Positions 47,029 to 55,760 of a DNA stretch of 64,000 nt are shown here, piece by piece (the stretch's first letter is position 1; every line of letters begins with the position of its first letter). The position numbers and the translations under genes are program-made. The notes beneath the pieces were generated by a model. The model ran no database searches. It saw only the letters and a program-made list of their open reading frames with translations, and was not told the DNA's origin. The stretch spans positions 295,743 through 359,742 of the forward strand of contig JAHJWB010000013.1 in NCBI GenBank assembly GCA_018828125.1, in the 5' to 3' direction. Source of the stretch: Gammaproteobacteria bacterium. GTDB taxonomy: Bacteria > Pseudomonadota > Gammaproteobacteria > Burkholderiales > Burkholderiaceae_C.

Positions 47029-47496
47029 TTACCCACGAACCATCCACCCCTTGCGGCGCTGCATCAGCTCTCGCACTTTTTGCTGCTGCTCAGGGTTCAG
47101 GCTGTCGTAAAAATCTGCCAGTGCGGTGATCACCTCAGGACTGTTGGCTTGAACTGCCCTTGTTTTCTCGTCTAACAAGCTCTGCGCGCGCACCCGATCA
47201 AACTTATCACCCGACACAATCGCCTGCATATCGGCCCGTGGGTCCGCCGTCTTGCCCACAAACGCTGCGCGCTGCGCCTCCATCTTGTCTGCCAGTGCAT
47301 TGAGCTTCAGCTTCTGCGCGTCGTTGAGGTCCAGCTTGCTGCTGACCCGGTCTACCACTTTGCCCCGCACTTCGGACATTTTCTCGGCAGACATCGGGCC
47401 GCGATGGTGGTAGCTGCTAGAACACGCGGTCAAACTGCCCGCCACAATAGTGGCGCCAAACAAGCCCATGAGGGCTCTCTTGATCCAGGGTTTCAT
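47029..47496 (-). CDS. Spy/CpxP-family periplasmic lipoprotein
   Basis: A 155-residue protein with a signal peptide and lipobox (GSLTACSSS, Cys near residue 25). It has two LTxxQ-like repeats in LNDAQKLKLNALADKM and LNPEQQQKVRELMQ, and a long amphipathic helical middle, as in the Spy/CpxP/heavy-metal-sensor family. Such proteins act as periplasmic chaperones or as inhibitors of a Cpx-type kinase. AAAGGA lies 9 nt before the ATG. It is upstream of the two-component genes on the same strand and likely part of that regulon. Confidence 0.88.
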   Translation of the reverse strand: MKPWIKRALMGLFGATIVAGSLTACSSSYHHRGPMSAEKMSEVRGKVVDRVSSKLDLNDAQKLKLNALADKMEAQRAAFVGKTADPRADMQAIVSGDKFDRVRAQSLLDEKTRAVQANSPEVITALADFYDSLNPEQQQKVRELMQRRKGWMVRG

Positions 47497-47620
47497 GATG
47501 CAGTCCTTTCAAGGACGGTGTTGAACATGACCCTGATAGTGCCGGGTGGTCCGGCAGGCGTCTTCTCGACGCAGTTTCGGTTTATTTCACTTTGTATCCA
47601 GCCACATAACGCCGGAGGCG

Positions 47621-47935
47621 TTAACGAAGAACCGCTGAAAGCACCACCAAACGGTTCGCCAGATTGGCAGCGTCGGTACGCATTTGGCCAAGTGGCACTT
47701 CCCCCACGCTCCACCCGTCATACCAAATTGCAAACGCCGTGACACCCAGGAAGCGCTGCGCGCCCAACTCTCCATATGACGCGATGGCTTCGTCGATCCG
47801 GGTGTGGTCGGTGGGTAGCCCCACCAGTTCCCGACCGTCAAACACCCTAGCCAAAAAATGGTGCGAGCCCTCGTGGCGGATATGCAGCGTCAATACAACT
47901 ATCTGGCTCCTTGTTGGATGATGCGAATCCAACAT
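47621..47935 (-). CDS. Hypothetical protein
   Basis: A 104-residue protein that I do not recognise. It has an ordered look: IVVLTLHIRHEGSHHFLARV, DGRELVGLPTDHTRIDEAIA and a hydrophobic VTAFAIWYDGW, then a helical C terminus. There is no signal peptide or obvious motif. No clear Shine-Dalgarno precedes the 47935 ATG. It lies at the left edge of the accessory stretch that ends with the insertion sequences. Confidence 0.5.
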   Translation of the reverse strand: MLDSHHPTRSQIVVLTLHIRHEGSHHFLARVFDGRELVGLPTDHTRIDEAIASYGELGAQRFLGVTAFAIWYDGWSVGEVPLGQMRTDAANLANRLVVLSAVLR

Positions 47936-48351
47936 TCGGACAGACGCGATCAGCCCATCGCCTGGGTCTGCGGGAGGCCCCCGTCTGCAAACTGAAGCTC
48001 CCGGTCCACACCATGGCTGTCGCCAGAATAAAGTTCTATGCTATCACTCAACTGTCGCTGTTCTACATGATCCGATGGCTGCCCCATTTGCCGCGATGGG
48101 ACGTCAGTCCAAGTTTCTACATGGTGCGATATTTTTTCAAAGGAGAACATGCTATGGCCCTCGCATTATGAGTTCTGCTTGGCGCAGCCTCATATCCATT
48201 GGGTCGCACGTACCATTCCCTACAGGTCAGATGCAGCAACGCTTGTATGTAGGAAAAAGACTACGAGCGATTGCCAACCACTGCAAAATTAAAGTGTCAG
48301 CCTGCGCAACATCCCTCATGCAACGACAGCGCGTGCGTTTCGACCCAAATA
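47936..48351. other. Stretch without a convincing gene
   Basis: No gene is supported. A good AAGGAG sits before an ATG at 48154, but that frame stops after five codons (MALAL), which looks like a truncated gene start. A plus-strand frame (48075-48584) is open but has no family character and conflicts with the better minus-strand frame at 48352-48660. Confidence 0.5.
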
Positions 48352-48660
48352 TCAAGCCGCCTTGGCAAACTCCCAGGGCTCAATTCCCAGAGCATCGCCC
48401 TCCCCCGCCAAAAGGCCTATGCAATCCAACGTCGTGGGCGGATCACATGGCTTTGCATAAACGCGCAGCGCAATGTCTGCAGCTGCGGGTGAGAAATACA
48501 AGCAAAGGTTGTCTTTCTCTTTCTCATAACAGGAAAACAGCGCACGACCTGATCCCGGTGGGCACATCAGAAACTTTGACATGAACATCTGCTGAATGCG
48601 CAACGTGGGCTCGAAAGCCTGATCATCATTGCCGAGTTCCAATTTGTACCAAGTGCTCAT
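48352..48660 (-). CDS. Hypothetical protein
   Basis: A 102-residue protein of unknown family, beginning MSTWYKLELGNDDQAFEPTL. It has alternating hydrophobic strands (RALFSCYEKEKDNLCLYFSP) and a final IGLLAGEGDALGIEPWEF. GAAAGG lies about 8 nt before the ATG at 48660. Three internal cysteines are present. It is a candidate accessory-region gene with no evidence for a role; an overlapping plus-strand frame is less protein-like. Confidence 0.5.
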   Translation of the reverse strand: MSTWYKLELGNDDQAFEPTLRIQQMFMSKFLMCPPGSGRALFSCYEKEKDNLCLYFSPAAADIALRVYAKPCDPPTTLDCIGLLAGEGDALGIEPWEFAKAA

Positions 48661-48792
48661 ATGCGCCTTTCAACTGGCTAAGCCAGTAATACGGATGGCC
48701 TATCGTATTTTTGAGGCGTTGAAATAAGCTTCTTGTGCAGCGCATCAATTTGTAGGACGCATGCGCGCAGATGCATGAAGCGTGGACGGCCG

Positions 48793-49053
48793 TCAATCCA
48801 ATGACGATTCAAGGTCGCACCGCATTTGCAGCCGCGGCGTTGCCCGACCTGCTCCATGGGCCCGCAGCGTGGCGCAACCCAACCCCGTGATGTAAAGCAC
48901 ATGCGCTTTCGGCTGATCGGCATCCACTGGCGGCAATCGAACTTCCACCATCCCGGCTGCGCGTAGCACTCGCAATTTGTCGATGTTGCGTACATCCGAC
49001 TCGATCAGGGGGAGGTCATCACGCTCCAAACCCTGCAAATTCTCCATTGGCAT
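48793..49053 (-). CDS. Hypothetical protein
   Basis: An 86-residue protein I do not recognise. The middle (LPLIESDVRNIDKLRVLRAA, GMVEVRLPP, VLYITGLGCATLRAHG) has the rhythm of a small winged-helix domain, where a Leu-rich helix is followed by a short wing ending in a TxxGxxxL-like turn; this is a pattern impression only. The C-terminal 15 residues look random. Nothing recognisable lies between it and the insertion sequence at 49241. Confidence 0.45.
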   Translation of the reverse strand: MPMENLQGLERDDLPLIESDVRNIDKLRVLRAAGMVEVRLPPVDADQPKAHVLYITGLGCATLRAHGAGRATPRLQMRCDLESSLD

Positions 49054-49279
49054 GGCGGCCTCCGGCTAGTTGAGCGAGCATTGTGTGGCGCAGTTTCCGA
49101 AGACTCAAGAATTGATACATGGTGGTACAACCTAGACGCCAGAAACCGATTCGCGTCGGCCTTTCGATGAAACCGGCATCCCTGGAATGGCGGGCAACCA
49201 ACAGTGAATCGCCTACATGGTCCGCCCAAGGAAAACAAGCTGAACCGCCCCGGCTTTCGCGGAGGCTGTTTGGTTTAAG

Positions 49280-50508
<1,229 letters not shown>

Positions 50509-50565
50509 GGCTCAATCCTCTCAGAGAAAAGAGCCTCCTTAAAAATGAACTGACCCCCAGACCAA

Positions 50566-51396
50566 CTAGGCAGTGATTCTCAGCCGGTATCCTACCGGGC
50601 TGAGTCCGTTCAACCTGAGCTTGATGCGCTCATGGTTGTAGTAATGAACGTAATCATGCACGCCCGCTTCGCGCGTTTCAAGGCTGTTGGGTGCAGCCAG
50701 CCGGAAGTACTCGGCTTTGAGGGTGCCGAAGAAGCTCTCAATTGCTGCGTTGTCAAAGCAGTTGCCCTTGCGGCTCATGCTTTGCTGTACTCCGCGCTTC
50801 ACAAGCATTGATCGATAGGGCTGCATCTTGTAGTGCCAGCCTTGGTCCGAGTGGACGATCAGTTCCGCTGTGCGTACGGTCCGCGCCAGCGCTGCCTCGA
50901 GCGTGCTGTAAACCATCTCGAAGACCGGACGCCTTGCCATTTTGTAGGCGACGATCTCGCCGTTGTAGAGGTCCATGCAGGCCGACAGATAGAGCTTGTG
51001 GCCATTCACATTGAATTCGGTGACATCAGTTGCCCATTTCTGGTTGGGCGCGGTCGCACGAAAGTCGCGCTGCAGAACGTTAGGCACGTGCGCATCGCTC
51101 ACGCCCGGGATATGCCGGGATCGCTTCTTCGCCCGAATCAACGCGCGCAGCCCCATCTTGCGCATCAGACGCTGCACGCACTTGTGGTTGATCGGTTCCG
51201 CCACCGAATTGCATAGCGTGGCCGTGATGCGTCTGTAGCCGTAGCGTCCTTTGTGCTCGTCATAGACAGTACGGATCCTGGCCTCCAAGGCATTTTGCTG
51301 GTCGGCGCGCTGGCTCGCCTGGCACTGGTAGTAGAACGTGCTGCGTGCCAGGCCTGTGACCTGTAACAGGTCTGCCAATTTATGGTGATGCCTCAA
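50566..51396 (-). CDS. IS150-group transposase OrfB (catalytic part)
   Basis: A 276-residue DDE integrase-type protein. The catalytic acids are in KWATDVTEFNV, LIVHSDQGWHY and AAIESFFGTLKAEYF. The N-terminal zinc/HTH-like region includes LADLLQVTGLARSTFYYQCQ. Expression is normally as a fusion with OrfA by -1 frameshift: the orfB frame continues upstream of the listed start (through ADKARLIAGL) to the A7 run at 51465-51459. The IS end lies 20 nt after the stop. No lesion was seen. Confidence 0.92.
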   Translation of the reverse strand: MRHHHKLADLLQVTGLARSTFYYQCQASQRADQQNALEARIRTVYDEHKGRYGYRRITATLCNSVAEPINHKCVQRLMRKMGLRALIRAKKRSRHIPGVSDAHVPNVLQRDFRATAPNQKWATDVTEFNVNGHKLYLSACMDLYNGEIVAYKMARRPVFEMVYSTLEAALARTVRTAELIVHSDQGWHYKMQPYRSMLVKRGVQQSMSRKGNCFDNAAIESFFGTLKAEYFRLAAPNSLETREAGVHDYVHYYNHERIKLRLNGLSPVGYRLRITA

Positions 51397-51404
51397 CCCG
51401 GCAA

Positions 51405-51923
51405 TCAGGCGCGCTTTGTCGGCGCAGCTGACCTCTTCGACCGAATCAAGGCCTGCAATTTTTTTAGGTACGCGACCTCGGCGCGCAGTCGTTCGTTCTC
51501 TTCTCGTAGGGTTTGCGTTGCGTCGGCGGCAACCTTGTCCGACGACGCTGCGCAGCGGCCTTCCAGCTTCATCTTGGGACGCTCTTCTTTCTCGTTCTCA
51601 ATAGCCTGCAGGCTGCCTTGATCGAGATTGCGTCGCCAGACCACGACTTGGTTGGGATTGCGGATGTCATAGATCGCAGCGACCTGGCGGCTGGAGAGCT
51701 GTTCGCGATCCTCATGGGACAGCACTTGCAGTTTGAACTGCGCACTGTACGTGCTGCGCTTGGGGCGCAGCCCGTCAATGCCGTGCAGGCGGTAGTGGCT
51801 CACCCAAGTGCGGATCTTCTCCTCAGGCACTGACCATTGGCGCGCCAGCAGCTTTGCCCCACCTTCCCCAGCCATAAAACTCTTGACCACTTTGAGCTTG
51901 AAATCTGTCTGATACTTCTTCAT
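51405..51923 (-). CDS. IS150-group transposase OrfA (DNA-binding part)
   Basis: A 172-residue protein with two helix-turn-helix units: FKLKVVKSFMAGEGGAKLLA with VPEEKIRTWVSHYRLHG, and FKLQVLSHEDREQLSSRQVA with NPNQVVVWRRN. A C-terminal leucine-zipper-like coiled coil follows (LREENERLRAEVAYLKKL). This is the normal OrfA architecture of the IS150 group. The slippery run A AAA AAA within codons for LKK allows the -1 shift into OrfB. Confidence 0.92.
   Translation of the reverse strand: MKKYQTDFKLKVVKSFMAGEGGAKLLARQWSVPEEKIRTWVSHYRLHGIDGLRPKRSTYSAQFKLQVLSHEDREQLSSRQVAAIYDIRNPNQVVVWRRNLDQGSLQAIENEKEERPKMKLEGRCAASSDKVAADATQTLREENERLRAEVAYLKKLQALIRSKRSAAPTKRA
51459..51465 (-). promoter_or_regulatory. 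Programmed -1 frameshift site of IS-B
   Basis: Seven A residues on the minus strand within CTAAAAAAATTG. In frame 0 the codons read CTA AAA AAA TTG; slipping by -1 gives ATT GCA GGC CTT, which continues in frame into OrfB. This is typical of IS3-family OrfAB production. Confidence 0.8.
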
Positions 51924-51977
51924 GAAACCCCTTGAAGTTGGTCCAACTTCAAGGGGTCAGTTCAAAACCGGGGCGGT

Positions 51978-52532
51978 TCACTTCGCCGGTGGACAGGCCA
52001 CGGCCCAGCCGTTGAGCAGCGCCATCTGGCCTGCGCTGTCGCCTTGGCGGTCCTGGCGGATGGTGTTGTAGTTGTATGGATTGGTGGCGCGCAGACCGCT
52101 GACATTGGCGGTGGAGGACCAGTACCAAAGGTCTGGCGCGGCGGGGAAAAAGCGGGTGTTGAGGCCTGGCGGATTTGCCGTCTTGTCTACCAGCCTTTGC
52201 AGCTCTGCGGCGCGGGGCAGTCGCCAACCGGTGCCCTCCGCCTTCCAGCGGTTGGCTGCCAGTGCAGTGGCTTCGGCGCGGTCCAGCAGCAAGGGTTTTC
52301 CGGTGCAGGTTTTGCCGGTCCATTGCATGCCCTCTACACAGCGCGGCCAGGCCAGCCCGGCGCGAAGGTCATACACGTAGGCGCCATCGGGTGACACCAC
52401 CCAGTCGGGGGAACCAGATCCAGGTGCCGAAGCCGATTCAGATCCACGGGACTGGGCGGTAGCCAGTACCGGCAGTGAAACCACGACACACGCCAGCAAC
52501 AAGTGGCGCGAAGAACGAGCGAGTGTTTTCAT
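51978..52532 (-). CDS. DUF1566-domain secreted protein, 3' end at an IS junction
   Basis: A 184-residue exported protein with a signal peptide cleaved after ATA near residue 26. The body has the Lcl/DUF1566 features GLAWPRCVEGMQWTGKTC, GWRLPRAAELQRLVDK and DLWYWSST. Function of the domain is unknown; it is often in surface or secreted proteins. The reading frame ends ACPPAK with TGA, and that TGA is the first three bases of the IS-A inverted repeat. The gene may therefore be truncated or have a replaced C terminus. The start at 52532 is set by the signal peptide. Confidence 0.8.
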   Translation of the reverse strand: MKTLARSSRHLLLACVVVSLPVLATAQSRGSESASAPGSGSPDWVVSPDGAYVYDLRAGLAWPRCVEGMQWTGKTCTGKPLLLDRAEATALAANRWKAEGTGWRLPRAAELQRLVDKTANPPGLNTRFFPAAPDLWYWSSTANVSGLRATNPYNYNTIRQDRQGDSAGQMALLNGWAVACPPAK

Positions 52533-52728
52533 GGGCAAAGTGCGCGGGGGCTGAGCGGGGGGTTTGCGGTGGTTGCACCGTGACGGTGTCGCCGCATAGA
52601 GCGGCAAAATCAGGCCACTACACCCTACCGCAGATGAGGCGCAGTGAGGCCACCCACATCAAGAAATCTTCACGGCGTGCTGGCCCGACCGCGCTGCCGG
52701 AGGTGTTGGCGGGTTGTATAACGCAGCC

Positions 52729-53511
52729 ATGACCGACGCCGCCGCACCCCACGCACTGGCACCCGCTGCCGCCCCCATCGCCCTCATCCGCGCGCTTGAA
52801 GAGCGCGCCTTCAACGCCTGGCCCGCGCACCAGACGGTGTTTCACCGAGGGTGGGTGTTTCGGCTGTCGGGCGGCTACACCAAACGCGCCAATTCGGTGA
52901 ACGCGCTGGTGCCCGGTGCGCCGTTTGACGGTGTGCGCGAAGCGGCCACTGCCCTGTATGCGCGGCATGGGCTGCCCACGGTTTTCAGGCTGTCGCCCCT
53001 GGCGCCGCCCGAGGCAGACCAGGAACTGGCCGACGCGGGTTATCAGCACTTTGACCCGTCCGTGGTGCTGCACAGGCCGCTGGCCGGGCTGGCCAAACCC
53101 AGTGGCGGCGCCACGATCATGCCGACACCTTCGGATGCGTGGATGGAAGGTTTTGCCCACGCCAACGGCGTCGCCCTGCACCACCGCGCCCTGCACCGCA
53201 CCATGGTGCAAGCCATTGCCCACCCCACTGCCTTTGCCGTGCTGCACACCCCCGAGGGCCAGCCCGTGGGCTTTGGCCTGGGGGTGCTGGAGCGTGGCGC
53301 CGTCGGCCTGTACGACCTGGCCGTAGCCCCCGCACACCGCGGTTGCGGCCGCGGGCGGGCGCTGGTGGAGACGTTGTTGCACTGGGCAGCCAACGCCGGG
53401 GCCACATCGGCCTATCTGCAGGTGCGGGCGCAGAACGCGGCGGCGCTGGGGTTGTATGAGGGCTTGGGGTTCAAGACGGCGTACGGGTATCACTACCGGG
53501 TGCCGGGGTGA
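52729..53511 (+). CDS. GNAT-family N-acetyltransferase
   Basis: A 260-residue acetyltransferase. The acetyl-CoA-binding region is in the C-terminal half: VGLYDLAVAPAHRGCGRGRA near residues 190-210, followed by LVETLLHWAANAGATSAYLQ and NAAALGLYEGLGFKTAYGYH. The N-terminal half (to about residue 125) looks like a second, degenerate GNAT-like unit (HRGWVFRLSGGYTKRANSVN). The acceptor is unknown. An in-frame ATG at 52714 would add five residues. It stands alone, with the convergent metI gene downstream. Confidence 0.9.
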   Translation: MTDAAAPHALAPAAAPIALIRALEERAFNAWPAHQTVFHRGWVFRLSGGYTKRANSVNALVPGAPFDGVREAATALYARHGLPTVFRLSPLAPPEADQELADAGYQHFDPSVVLHRPLAGLAKPSGGATIMPTPSDAWMEGFAHANGVALHHRALHRTMVQAIAHPTAFAVLHTPEGQPVGFGLGVLERGAVGLYDLAVAPAHRGCGRGRALVETLLHWAANAGATSAYLQVRAQNAAALGLYEGLGFKTAYGYHYRVPG

Positions 53512-53589
53512 TCGCTTTGGGGCTCCCTCACCCCTGGTGGGAGAGAGTGTGTGAACACCGGCGCTCTCGTTGGCTCAGGGATTGAGGCG

Positions 53590-53656
53590 AAAATATTAAT
53601 CAAATTGGCCCCTGGCGCTTTACCATCAAGCGCCAATAGCTACCTATTCAATAGCA
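53590..53656 (-). repeat. Dispersed intergenic hairpin repeat, copy 4
   Basis: Minus-strand orientation: it reads GCTATTGAATAGGTAGCTAT, GGCGCTTGATGGTAAAGCGCC, then CCAATTTGATTAATATTTT. The stem bases changed together (GGCGCTT/AAGCGCC), which keeps the hairpin. It lies between the GNAT gene and metI, which converge here. Confidence 0.85.
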
Positions 53657-53666
53657 AACCAGCCCA

Positions 53667-54332
53667 TCACCGGTGGCTCAACCGCCTTACAGCCCAGTCA
53701 CCCAAACTCTGCACCGCCTGCACAAAAAAGATCAGCACCAGCACCACGGCCAGCATGATCTCGGGCAGAAAACGCTGGTAGCCGTAGCGGATGCCCAGGT
53801 CGCCCAGGCCGCCGCCACCGATGGCACCCGCCATGGCCGAGTAGCCGGTCAGGCTCACGAACGTGATGGTGAGGCCCGCCACGATGCCGGGCAGCGCTTC
53901 GGGCAGCAGCACTTTCCAGACGATCTGGCTGGTGGTGGCCCCCATGGCCTGGGCGGCTTCGACGAGTCCGTGGTCTACCTCGCGCAGGGCTGACTCCACC
54001 AGGCGCGCCACAAACGGGGCAGCGGCGATGGTGAGCGGCACCACAGCGGCAGCCGTACCAATGGACGACCCGGTGATGAACCGCGTGAACGGGATGATGG
54101 CCACCAGCAGGATGATGAAAGGCGTGGAGCGCACGGCGTTGACCAGCCAGCCCACCAGCTTGTTCAAGGGGCCGTTTTCCAGCACGCCACCGTCGTCGGT
54201 CAGCCGCAGGAAGACGCCCAGCGGCACACCCAACAGCCCGCCCACCAGGCCGGAGATACCGACCATGATGAGCGTCTCCCACAACGACGAGGCAAACAGA
54301 TCCAGCATGGCCGGAGTGAAGTTATCCAACAT
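53667..54332 (-). CDS. metI: Methionine ABC transporter permease MetI
   Basis: A 221-residue inner-membrane permease of the MetI family. Membrane segments begin near residue 18, and family motifs are VNAVRSTPFIILLVAIIPFT, GLVEAAQAMGATTSQIVWKV and GYSAMAGAIGGGGLGDLGIR. It starts 15 nt after metN. It takes up D/L-methionine together with MetN and a MetQ lipoprotein, but no metQ gene is next to it in this window. Confidence 0.96.
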   Translation of the reverse strand: MLDNFTPAMLDLFASSLWETLIMVGISGLVGGLLGVPLGVFLRLTDDGGVLENGPLNKLVGWLVNAVRSTPFIILLVAIIPFTRFITGSSIGTAAAVVPLTIAAAPFVARLVESALREVDHGLVEAAQAMGATTSQIVWKVLLPEALPGIVAGLTITFVSLTGYSAMAGAIGGGGLGDLGIRYGYQRFLPEIMLAVVLVLIFFVQAVQSLGDWAVRRLSHR

Positions 54333-54347
54333 GATTTCTTGTCCTTC

Positions 54348-55394
54348 TTAACCGGCCACGGCCACTTCTTGCACCTCGACGCCACCTGCACGCAAGTGCG
54401 CCACTGCACCGCGCAGGCTGTCGGCCTCGCCGCTGGCATATACGGCCAGCGAGCCAAAGGTTTCGTCCTGGATCTCGTCCACCTGGCCGTGCAGGATGCT
54501 CATGTCCACACCGAACTGGCGGATCAGCTGCGACAGGATGGGTTGGTAGGCACTGTCCCCCGCGTACGACAGGCGCAGCAGCTGGCCGGTGCGTCCACCG
54601 TTGAGCTGGCCCGCGAGCTTGCGCACGTGGCCGAGCACGCTGGCGGGCAACTCTTGCGGCAGGATCTCGTCGATCAGACTCTTGGTGATGGCCTGCTGCG
54701 GGCGGGTGAACACGTCCAGCACCCGGCCCTGCTCCACAATGCGGCCGGCCTCGATCACGGCCACGCGGTCGGCCACCTGTTTGATGACCTGCATCTGGTG
54801 GGTGATGAGCACCACCGTCAGCCCCAGCTCGCGGTTGACCTGGCGCAGCAGGTCGAGGATGGAGCGCGTGGTCTCCGGGTCCAGCGCCGAGGTGGCTTCG
54901 TCACTCAGCAGCACCTTGGGGCGGCTGGCCAGCGCACGCGCAATGCCCACGCGCTGTTTTTGCCCCCCACTGATCTGCGCCGGGTAGCGGTCGGCCAGGG
55001 CCGACAGGCCGACCAGCTCCAGCAGGGGGTTCACGCGCTCGCGGATGGCGGCCTTGCTCATGCCTGCCAACTCCAGCGGCAGCGCGGCGTTGTCAAACAC
55101 GGTGCGGGACGACAGCAGGTTGAAGTGTTGAAACACCATGCCGATGTCGCGGCGCGCCTTGCGCAGTTGTGCGTCATTGAGCTGGGTCAGGTCGCGCCCG
55201 CCCACGATCACCTGGCCCGTGGTGGGCCGGTTGAGCAGGTTGATCACCCGCACCAGCGAGCTTTTGCCCGCCCCGCTTTTGCCGATGATGCCGAACACTT
55301 CGCCCGGGTGGATGTGAAGGTCGATGCCACGCAGGGCCTCGACCGGGCCTTGTGAGCCCTGGTAGGTTTGGGTGATACCCCGTAAGTCGATCAT
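54348..55394 (-). CDS. metN: Methionine ABC transporter ATP-binding protein MetN
   Basis: A 348-residue ATPase. Walker A is [13 protein letters not shown] near residue 38, the C-loop is [15 protein letters not shown], Walker B is [14 protein letters not shown] and the switch His is in [12 protein letters not shown]. The C-terminal NIL domain (about 265-345) allows feedback inhibition by methionine in this family. The ATG at 55394 matches MetN proteins. No Shine-Dalgarno is visible; instead a strong hairpin ends 12 nt before the ATG. Confidence 0.96.
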   Translation of the reverse strand: MIDLRGITQTYQGSQGPVEALRGIDLHIHPGEVFGIIGKSGAGKSSLVRVINLLNRPTTGQVIVGGRDLTQLNDAQLRKARRDIGMVFQHFNLLSSRTVFDNAALPLELAGMSKAAIRERVNPLLELVGLSALADRYPAQISGGQKQRVGIARALASRPKVLLSDEATSALDPETTRSILDLLRQVNRELGLTVVLITHQMQVIKQVADRVAVIEAGRIVEQGRVLDVFTRPQQAITKSLIDEILPQELPASVLGHVRKLAGQLNGGRTGQLLRLSYAGDSAYQPILSQLIRQFGVDMSILHGQVDEIQDETFGSLAVYASGEADSLRGAVAHLRAGGVEVQEVAVAG

Positions 55395-55406
55395 GAAAAT
55401 GCAAAG

Positions 55407-55447
55407 GCGCCGCACAGGCCTTGGTGACAAGAGCCTGACTGCGGCGC
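55407..55447 (-). promoter_or_regulatory. Leader hairpin upstream of metN
   Basis: Outer stem GCGCCGCA/TGCGGCGC (8 bp) and inner stem AGGC/GCCT around a 13-nt loop, in the transcribed leader directly before the metN ATG. No T run follows. It could act on translation or RNA stability. It does not match any SAM riboswitch class I can recognise. Confidence 0.45.
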
Positions 55448-55577
55448 GCAGTGTCTAAAAGGGTCTAAGGAATAGGATGCGGGACTGTATCGGCGAATCG
55501 TAAGAACACAAACGATCAAAAAATCGGGTGATTAGATGCGTTGGTTATAACGAACGTGATAGATACGCTGCACAACT

Positions 55578-55640
55578 ACCATTTTGATAGCTATAAGCGC
55601 TTTTCCCATAAGCGCCAGATGCGAATTTGACTCATATTTT
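55578..55640 (+). repeat. Dispersed intergenic hairpin repeat, copy 5
   Basis: It contains ATTTTGATAGCTATAAGCGC, a loop, AAGCGCCAGATGCGAATTTG and CATATTTT. It lies in the 55395-55760 gap between metN and the end of the hybrid kinase gene. The rest of that gap shows no gene. Confidence 0.8.
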
Positions 55641-55760
55641 GAATGAGTCAACATTGGCCTTCCTACTCAACCCGTTGGACTGCCCCAGTCGAAGCCAGGG
55701 CGCGCCCGCATACCCCTTCGTAGGTCCGGGGCGAACGGCGCCGCTGGGGCGGTTAGCCGG

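Larger units (their letters stand above)
50546..51964 (-). mobile_element. IS3-family, IS150-group insertion sequence (IS-B), inserted in IS-A
   Basis: A 1419-bp element with 12-bp perfect terminal inverted repeats TGAACTGACCCC (50546) and GGGGTCAGTTCA (51953-51964). A 3-bp target duplication AAA flanks it (50543-50545 and 51965-51967), which is usual for this group. It carries intact orfA and orfB and a frameshift run, so it looks potentially active. Confidence 0.92.

Noticed and set aside
48075..48584. 169-codon plus-strand open frame
   Set aside because: It conflicts with the better minus-strand frame at 48352-48660 and its sequence has no ordered protein pattern.
55407..55447. SAM-type riboswitch upstream of metN
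   Set aside because: The hairpin lacks the conserved junctions or pseudoknot sequences of the SAM classes I know, so it is reported only as a leader hairpin.
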